Origin: Bacillus sp. UNC438CL73TsuS30
GTDB lineage: Bacteria > Bacillota > Bacilli > Bacillales > Cytobacillaceae
Direction: 5' to 3'
DNA: 45,058 bases
Assembly (NCBI RefSeq): GCF_000482325.1
Contig: NZ_KI535299.1
Span: 113,506 to 158,563 of the forward strand
Made by a program: the position numbers and the translations under genes. This document shows positions 40,626 through 45,058 of this stretch, piece after piece. Position 1 is the first letter of the stretch; the number at the start of each line of letters is the position of its first letter. The notes under the pieces were generated by a model. The model had not been told where the DNA came from, did not search any database, and worked only from the letters and a program-made list of their open reading frames with translations.

Positions 40626-41603
40626 TTAAACCAATACAGGTTCCCCAAATGGAACACCCAATTTTCTCCCTAAGTTTTCGAGCATGGATTTTGTCATACG
40701 GTCTAAATCGTACCGCGGGTTAAAATCCCATTCCTCTTTGGCTGCGGCCGCATCAATGCTGTTTGGCCAAGAGTCGGCAATTTGCTGCCGGACTGGATCT
40801 ACCTGATAATCCATCGTAAACTCTGGTATAAATTTTCTGATGGAAGCGGCAATTTCTTCAGGCTCAAAACTCATGGCTGTAATATTAAAGGCGTTTCGAT
40901 GTATTAATTTCGATGAATCCGTTTCCATTAATTGAATAATTGAATCAATCGCATCCGGCATATACATCATATCCATGTAAGTGCCTTTCGCTATATAGGA
41001 TGTGTATTTTTTGTTTTTTAACGCTTCATAGAAAATATCAACCGCATAGTCTGTCGTTCCTCCACCGGGAAGAGTTTTGTAAGAAATCAATCCCGGGAAG
41101 CGGACGCCACGGGTATCAACACCAAATTTTGCAAAATAATAATCACAAAGTAATTCAGCGCTTACTTTGGTGACACCGTACATCGTGTTTGGCCGTTGGA
41201 TTGTATCCTGTGGTGTAAGGTCTTTTGGCGTAGATAGACCAAAGGCTCCTATCGAGCTTGGTGTAAAGAACTGTGCATGGGAATTCCGCGCCACCTCGAG
41301 CGCATTCATCAATCCGCCCATATTAAGATTCCAGGCAAGTTGCGGGTTTTTCTCTGCTGTTGCCGACAGCAGCGCTGCCAAATGGATAATCGTATCAATC
41401 TGATAGTCATTGACCAGTTTCTGCATTCTCTCGCCATCTAGCACATCCAATGTATCAAATAAACCATTTTCCACGACTGGGTTGCCATTAACATGACGGA
41501 TATCAGTGGCAATGACATTTTCCTCTCCGTACAGTTCTCGCATTCTCATCGTTAACTCTGAACCGATTTGGCCTAAGCTTCCGGTCACAAGAATTTTTTT
41601 CAT
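40626..41603 (-). CDS. Epimerase-type L-threonine 3-dehydrogenase
   Basis: 325 residues from the ATG at 41603, eight nt after GGAGG. NAD-binding GxxGxxG at KILVTGSLGQIGSEL, SDR-extended active site with Ser (TPSSIGAFG) and YGVTK (Tyr and Lys). It resembles the short-chain epimerase-like threonine dehydrogenases, unlike the zinc-dependent Tdh. Reaction: L-threonine to 2-amino-3-oxobutyrate with NAD. A Kbl lyase for the next step is not in the window. Other SDR epimerases have similar motifs, but the sequence around GLISYKTLPGGGTTDYAV favours threonine dehydrogenase. Confidence 0.82.
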   Translation of the reverse strand: MKKILVTGSLGQIGSELTMRMRELYGEENVIATDIRHVNGNPVVENGLFDTLDVLDGERMQKLVNDYQIDTIIHLAALLSATAEKNPQLAWNLNMGGLMNALEVARNSHAQFFTPSSIGAFGLSTPKDLTPQDTIQRPNTMYGVTKVSAELLCDYYFAKFGVDTRGVRFPGLISYKTLPGGGTTDYAVDIFYEALKNKKYTSYIAKGTYMDMMYMPDAIDSIIQLMETDSSKLIHRNAFNITAMSFEPEEIAASIRKFIPEFTMDYQVDPVRQQIADSWPNSIDAAAAKEEWDFNPRYDLDRMTKSMLENLGRKLGVPFGEPVLV

Positions 41604-41787
41604 CGTAACAACCTCCATTAATACACTTTTCAATAAAAACTTACATCGCTTTCAGAATAAGATGAATTTGAATTGTAAACGTTTTCATATGTTAAGTTTA
41701 AATCGAATTTTGTCGATATACATTCCTATATTTGTTGTGTGTACCCCTTATATTTGCCCTTCTTCACAATTTCGTCAAAACTAACAA

Positions 41788-41819
41788 CAAAAAAAGACCA
41801 TTAAGTTTTAACTTAATGG
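41788..41819 (-). terminator. Terminator overlapping the AraC-GH39 stop codon
   Basis: CCATTAAGTT pairs perfectly with AACTTAATGG across TT and is followed on the minus strand by TCTTTTTTTG. The stop codon at 41808 lies in the loop/stem. Confidence 0.8.
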
Positions 41820-44135
41820 CTTTATTTCAAAGAGATGAAAAGCATTAAAGGTCAGAGTGGATTGTAAATAAAGCTCCGATTCCACTTTTTCCTCATAAAT
41901 TTGCAAATTAGGGTGGGTTCCCTGCTTAATATAAGAAATAATCTCCTGGTCGTAAATATCCTGATGCTGCAGATTTATCCAGTTAATATAAAATTCACCG
42001 TTATTTTGATCAAGGATGTGCCTGCGAATTTGATAACGCCCAGGCGGAAGGCCTGAAATCACCACTTTCTTTTCCTTTGTAATGGAATGCAAAAAGAAGC
42101 TTTCGACCGAATAAGAGGGATTGATATAGGAAGGGTTATAAACGGCTAATTGGTACCCATTTTCTCCCATTGCCATTACAAAATCCGAGCCTTCCGCTAA
42201 AATTCGCAAGGTCATTTTTGCCATTAGTTGAAGATTAAAATAAGCTGGGCGTTTAATCTGATAATAATACAGGAGGGCAATTCCATTCATGGCAATATGG
42301 TCTTGATCCAGATTATTTTTTTCCAATGAGTGGGTATCAATCCAGAACCCCAAACCGGATATTTCCTTCATCGCATCCAACATTTCTTTAAAAATAAGGG
42401 CAGAACGGAAAAAAGTGCCGCTCAAATCCATCGTATTTCCATAAAGTGTATTCCAATCGGTAAGAAAAATTGGAATCTCCTCTAAACCCACAGACGCTAG
42501 ACTTTCCTTTAATTTGCTGATTTCTTTCTTTACATAATTTTTTACTCCTTCAAAAGTATGATTATCCATATCGGTAAAATCCACTTCTTCATTCGGATTG
42601 CAAGTGAAGCAGATCAGCTCGCATCTGTCGGAAATTTGGTTTATAAATTCAGCAGCAGGAACGGAAATAGCCTTTCTTAAGGAAAACGGCATATGGAGGC
42701 CTATTTTTGCGGCAGGAGCCCGCTTTTTTACAGTTCGATAAAAATCTTGATAAAAGCTCTTTGCTGTTTCGCCGCATTCCGTGAAAACCAGTTCAAATCG
42801 CCATTTGCCTACAAAATCGCTGCCAAAATAACAAAGACTATGCTGTAAAAATTCATCAAGCTTCTTAAGGTATTCAAACCTGCTTGCCACTTCCTTTTCA
42901 ACTTCCACACGAATGAAAGGAACCAACCTTAATTGTTGAAAAAGGCTGAATAAGGCATCCACCTGATAAAATTGACCTCCTATTTGATAGAGGGGCGTTG
43001 TCATCGCAAAACTGTCCGAAAAAAGGTTCGTAAAATAAATATATTCAAATCCAAGTTCCTCTTGGATTAGCTTTAATTCCGCCTTCACTTCTTCATTCAA
43101 AGCATATTCCAGTTGCCCAATTACGAGTAACTTTAAGGCTTTTTCTCTGATAAAAATGGGCTCAAGCGGCAAGTCTACATGTACCGCTGAAGCAGTCGGT
43201 TCCATCGGTGTGGTGCTCTTCTCATTTCCTGAAATATATTTACTGATTTCCATTAAAAAGTTGGGCGATTGCAGTAATGTATATTGTTCGGTTTCATGTT
43301 TCACTTCCTCGACATCCATCGGTTCCACTTTATGCAGGCTGCGATATTCAGTAGGCGTTTGCTGGTACATTTCTTTAAAAGCCATATTGAATGCCTTTAC
43401 ATTGGGAAAACCACAATTCTCAGAAATCTGGGTAATATTATGGCCGCTATAAAGCAGCTCTTGCACCGCTGATTTCAAACGGACATTTTTGAGATATTGG
43501 GAGAAACTAACCCCAACTTCCTGCTTGAAATAGCGGGACAAATAGTAAAGAGACAAATACTGTTCTTTGGCAATTTCCTTCAATGATATCGGTTTGCGAT
43601 AATTTTTTTCGATAAAAGCTAGGATCTCTCTAATTCTTTCATCCTTCATTTCGGTGAATTGATTACTTCCAGGTTGTGTAGTTTTAAAATTTCGAATCAA
43701 CAGTGTAACTAATTGAAAAATCAGTCCGTTAATCTCGATTTCATTTCCATCCTGCTTTTGGTAATAGGCAATCAAAATCTTTGCCATTAGTTGGCGAATT
43801 TGATCATAAAGCAGATACATCCCGTTATCCTCTTTGGATGAGTTGCAGTTAAAATGACACTCATGAATATTCAGATAAAGCGGCTTGATTAGATCTAAGG
43901 GAATTTGTAACGATAAGACCACATTCTCCTTATTCCCCTTAATAGAATGTAGATCATTGGCGTTAATCAGCAGAAGATCATTTTCAGCTAAATGGCAGGA
44001 ATGTTGATTGACCGTAATCTCAATTTCTCCCCTTATCACTAGAAGAATCTCGATTCCTAAATAAATATGCGGAGAATAATATTCAATGTTTTGTAAACTT
44101 ATTTGATAAGAATGATCTTTTATTGACTGGTTCAT
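41808..44135 (-). CDS. AraC-family regulator fused to a GH39-like domain lacking catalytic residues
   Basis: About 775 residues from the ATG at 44135, six nt after AAGGTGG. Residues 1-100: cupin sensor domain (HIYLGIEILLVIRGEIEI). Residues 165-268: two AraC helix-turn-helix units (ISLKEIAKEQYLSLYYLSRYFKQ and ITQISENCGFPNVKAFNMAFKEMY). From about 325: a GH39-type (beta/alpha)8 barrel plus a beta-sandwich. The acid/base motif (usually WNEP) reads RFELVFTECG, and the nucleophile motif TEWN reads LTDWN with Asp near residue 560, so hydrolysis is unlikely; it probably senses a sugar ligand. Sits upstream of the threonine/serine genes on the same strand and may regulate them, which is inference. 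Confidence 0.85.
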   Translation of the reverse strand: MNQSIKDHSYQISLQNIEYYSPHIYLGIEILLVIRGEIEITVNQHSCHLAENDLLLINANDLHSIKGNKENVVLSLQIPLDLIKPLYLNIHECHFNCNSSKEDNGMYLLYDQIRQLMAKILIAYYQKQDGNEIEINGLIFQLVTLLIRNFKTTQPGSNQFTEMKDERIREILAFIEKNYRKPISLKEIAKEQYLSLYYLSRYFKQEVGVSFSQYLKNVRLKSAVQELLYSGHNITQISENCGFPNVKAFNMAFKEMYQQTPTEYRSLHKVEPMDVEEVKHETEQYTLLQSPNFLMEISKYISGNEKSTTPMEPTASAVHVDLPLEPIFIREKALKLLVIGQLEYALNEEVKAELKLIQEELGFEYIYFTNLFSDSFAMTTPLYQIGGQFYQVDALFSLFQQLRLVPFIRVEVEKEVASRFEYLKKLDEFLQHSLCYFGSDFVGKWRFELVFTECGETAKSFYQDFYRTVKKRAPAAKIGLHMPFSLRKAISVPAAEFINQISDRCELICFTCNPNEEVDFTDMDNHTFEGVKNYVKKEISKLKESLASVGLEEIPIFLTDWNTLYGNTMDLSGTFFRSALIFKEMLDAMKEISGLGFWIDTHSLEKNNLDQDHIAMNGIALLYYYQIKRPAYFNLQLMAKMTLRILAEGSDFVMAMGENGYQLAVYNPSYINPSYSVESFFLHSITKEKKVVISGLPPGRYQIRRHILDQNNGEFYINWINLQHQDIYDQEIISYIKQGTHPNLQIYEEKVESELYLQSTLTFNAFHLFEIKPLS

Positions 44136-44261
44136 GAACATCCACCTTAGGACAGATTAAAAATGTGCAATTCGCATTAAGAATAGACTAGCGCCATTAA
44201 CCATAGTTACTGTATATTTGTTGGCCACACGATTAAGTATAGACTTTAACACGCTAAAAAC

Positions 44262-44300
44262 AAAAAAGGTCAATACCTTGATTGCTCAAAGCATTGACCT
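44262..44300 (-). terminator. Terminator of the tRNA operon
   Basis: AGGTCAAT pairs with ATTGACCT around an inner CTT/AAG pairing; on the minus strand it is followed by TTTTTTGTTTTTAG, 25 nt past the last tRNA. Confidence 0.85.
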
Positions 44301-44324
44301 ATAAGGGTTTACCCTTTTGAGTGA

Positions 44325-44406
44325 TACCGGTGGTCGGGGTCGAACCGACACTCCTTACGGAACACGATTTTGAGTCGTGCGCGTCTGCCAATTCCGCCAC
44401 ACCGGC
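44325..44406 (-). tRNA. tRNA-Leu (CAA)
   Basis: 82 nt, acceptor GCCGGTG/CACCGGT, anticodon loop CTCAAAA giving CAA, long variable arm of a class II tRNA, GGTTCGACCCC T arm. No encoded CCA. Confidence 0.95.
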
Positions 44407-44419
44407 AAAATAAAACAAA

Positions 44420-44490
44420 CAGGGGTAGTAGGAATCGAACCCACACTGAAGGTTTTGGAGACCTTAGTTCTACCTTTAAACTATACCCCT
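44420..44490 (-). tRNA. tRNA-Trp (CCA)
   Basis: 71 nt, acceptor AGGGGTA/TACCCCT, anticodon loop CTCCAAA giving CCA, T arm GGTTCGATTCC. No encoded CCA tail. Confidence 0.95.
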
Positions 44491-44529
44491 AAGTTATCGA
44501 AAGTTATTTTCGCTAACTCGAAAAAACTA

Positions 44530-44614
44530 TGGTGGAGGGGGACGGATTCGAACCGCCGAACCCTGAGGGAGCGGATTTACAGTCCGCCGCGTTTAGCCAC
44601 TTCGCTACCCCTCC
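44530..44614 (-). tRNA. tRNA-Tyr (GTA)
   Basis: 85 nt with encoded CCA, acceptor GGAGGGG, anticodon loop CTGTAAA giving GTA, class II long variable arm, T arm GGTTCGAATCC. Confidence 0.95.
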
Positions 44615-44637
44615 ATCTATAAAAAACAATAAAATAA

Positions 44638-44730
44638 TGGCGGAGGAAGAGGGATTCGAACCCCCGCGCGGTTTAACCCGCCTGTCGGTTTTCAAGACCG
44701 ATCCCTTCAGCCGGACTTGGGTATTCCTCC
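44638..44730 (-). tRNA. tRNA-Ser (TGA)
   Basis: 93 nt with encoded CCA, acceptor GGAGGAA/TTCCTCC, anticodon loop CTTGAAA giving TGA, long variable arm. Confidence 0.95.
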
Positions 44731-44748
44731 ACTATTTTAAAAATAATA

Positions 44749-44825
44749 TGGTAGCGGCGGAGGGGATCGAACCCCCGACCTTACGGGTATGAACCGTACG
44801 CTCTAGCCAGCTGAGCTACACCGCC
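44749..44825 (-). tRNA. tRNA-Met (CAT, elongator type)
   Basis: 77 nt with encoded CCA, acceptor GGCGGTG, anticodon loop TTCATAC giving CAT. Not an initiator (normal paired 5' end) and unlike the Ile2 tRNA sequence of Bacillus, so elongator Met is preferred. Confidence 0.88.
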
Positions 44826-44855
44826 ATATTTTAATTATTAAGCCAAAATCTGTTA

Positions 44856-44932
<77 letters not shown>

Positions 44933-44968
44933 ATTGATTGAAAAATAGTTTTACTTTGCAAAAAAACT

Positions 44969-45057
44969 TGGTGCCGAGGACCGGAATCGAACCGGTACGG
45001 TAGTCACCTACCGCAGGATTTTAAGTCCTGTGCGTCTGCCAGTTCCGCCACCCCGGC
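44969..45057 (-). tRNA. tRNA-Leu (TAA)
   Basis: 89 nt with encoded CCA, acceptor GCCGGGG/CCTCGGC, anticodon loop CTTAAAA giving TAA, long variable arm. Complete, with its 5' end one base from the window edge; the array probably continues. Confidence 0.93.
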
Positions 45058-45058
45058 A

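Noticed and set aside
44377..44792. Three ORFs overlapping the tRNA genes (containing EGFEPP-like strings)
   Set aside because: These are the familiar spurious translations of tRNA genes; the tRNA structures explain the sequence.

Overview
The window looks like chromosome from a low-GC, spore-forming Bacillaceae (a Bacillus or Neobacillus-type organism). The reasons are strong GGAGG ribosome-binding sites, frequent TTG and GTG starts, a SpoIIS-type toxin-antitoxin locus, a YabR-like S1 protein, an SPbeta-type DNA ligase remnant and a Bacillus-style tRNA cluster. All function calls come from reading translated sequence, motifs and context; no database search was run.

Layout. 1-240: about 4.5 tandem units of a 52-bp repeat. 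248-8330: HNH protein, an operon of a ThDP enzyme and an aldehyde dehydrogenase, an Arr-type rifampin ADP-ribosyltransferase with an extra N-terminal domain, a GNAT acetyltransferase, small ORFs, and a divergent pair of pyridoxal/pyridoxamine kinase and ECF vitamin transporter subunit. 8433-11350: a frameshifted zinc-ribbon gene, a Cys-rich protein of unknown role, and an HrtBA-type heme-efflux ABC operon with an HssR-like direct repeat in its promoter. 11409-12323: an AEC-family carrier.

12482-15940 is the best candidate for an undescribed system. It holds a secreted 286-residue precursor with an acidic pro-region and a Cys/His-rich C-terminal domain. A hairpin follows, then four tightly packed genes: a SurA/PrsA-like foldase, a membrane-anchored subtilisin-like protease with no recognisable prodomain, a membrane protein and a 54-residue membrane protein. 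A nested palindrome lies upstream of the precursor. It could be a bacteriocin-like or other secreted, proteolytically matured protein system.

16080-31850 is a decayed accessory island. It contains remnants of a sigma-54 activator, tyrosine and serine recombinases, a Hanks-type kinase, a class D beta-lactamase broken by one in-frame stop, a LigB-like ligase, acetyltransferases, IS3-family elements and a phage replication protein. Set among these are a LysP-like permease, a class A PBP, an orphan small-RNA candidate and a small peptide gene with internal repeats.

32122-36821: YciI-like gene, SpoIISA toxin with two small antitoxin-like genes, a decayed segmental duplication, an unknown protein with an acidic/Ser tail, and a methyltransferase. 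36950-44135: YabR-like protein, then a threonine/serine catabolic group (single-chain L-serine dehydratase in alpha-beta order, amino-acid permease, epimerase-type threonine dehydrogenase) preceded by an AraC regulator fused to a GH39-like domain that appears to lack catalytic residues. 44325-45057: seven tRNA genes on the minus strand (Leu-TAA, Arg-ACG, Met-CAT, Ser-TGA, Tyr-GTA, Trp-CCA, Leu-CAA) ending in a terminator.
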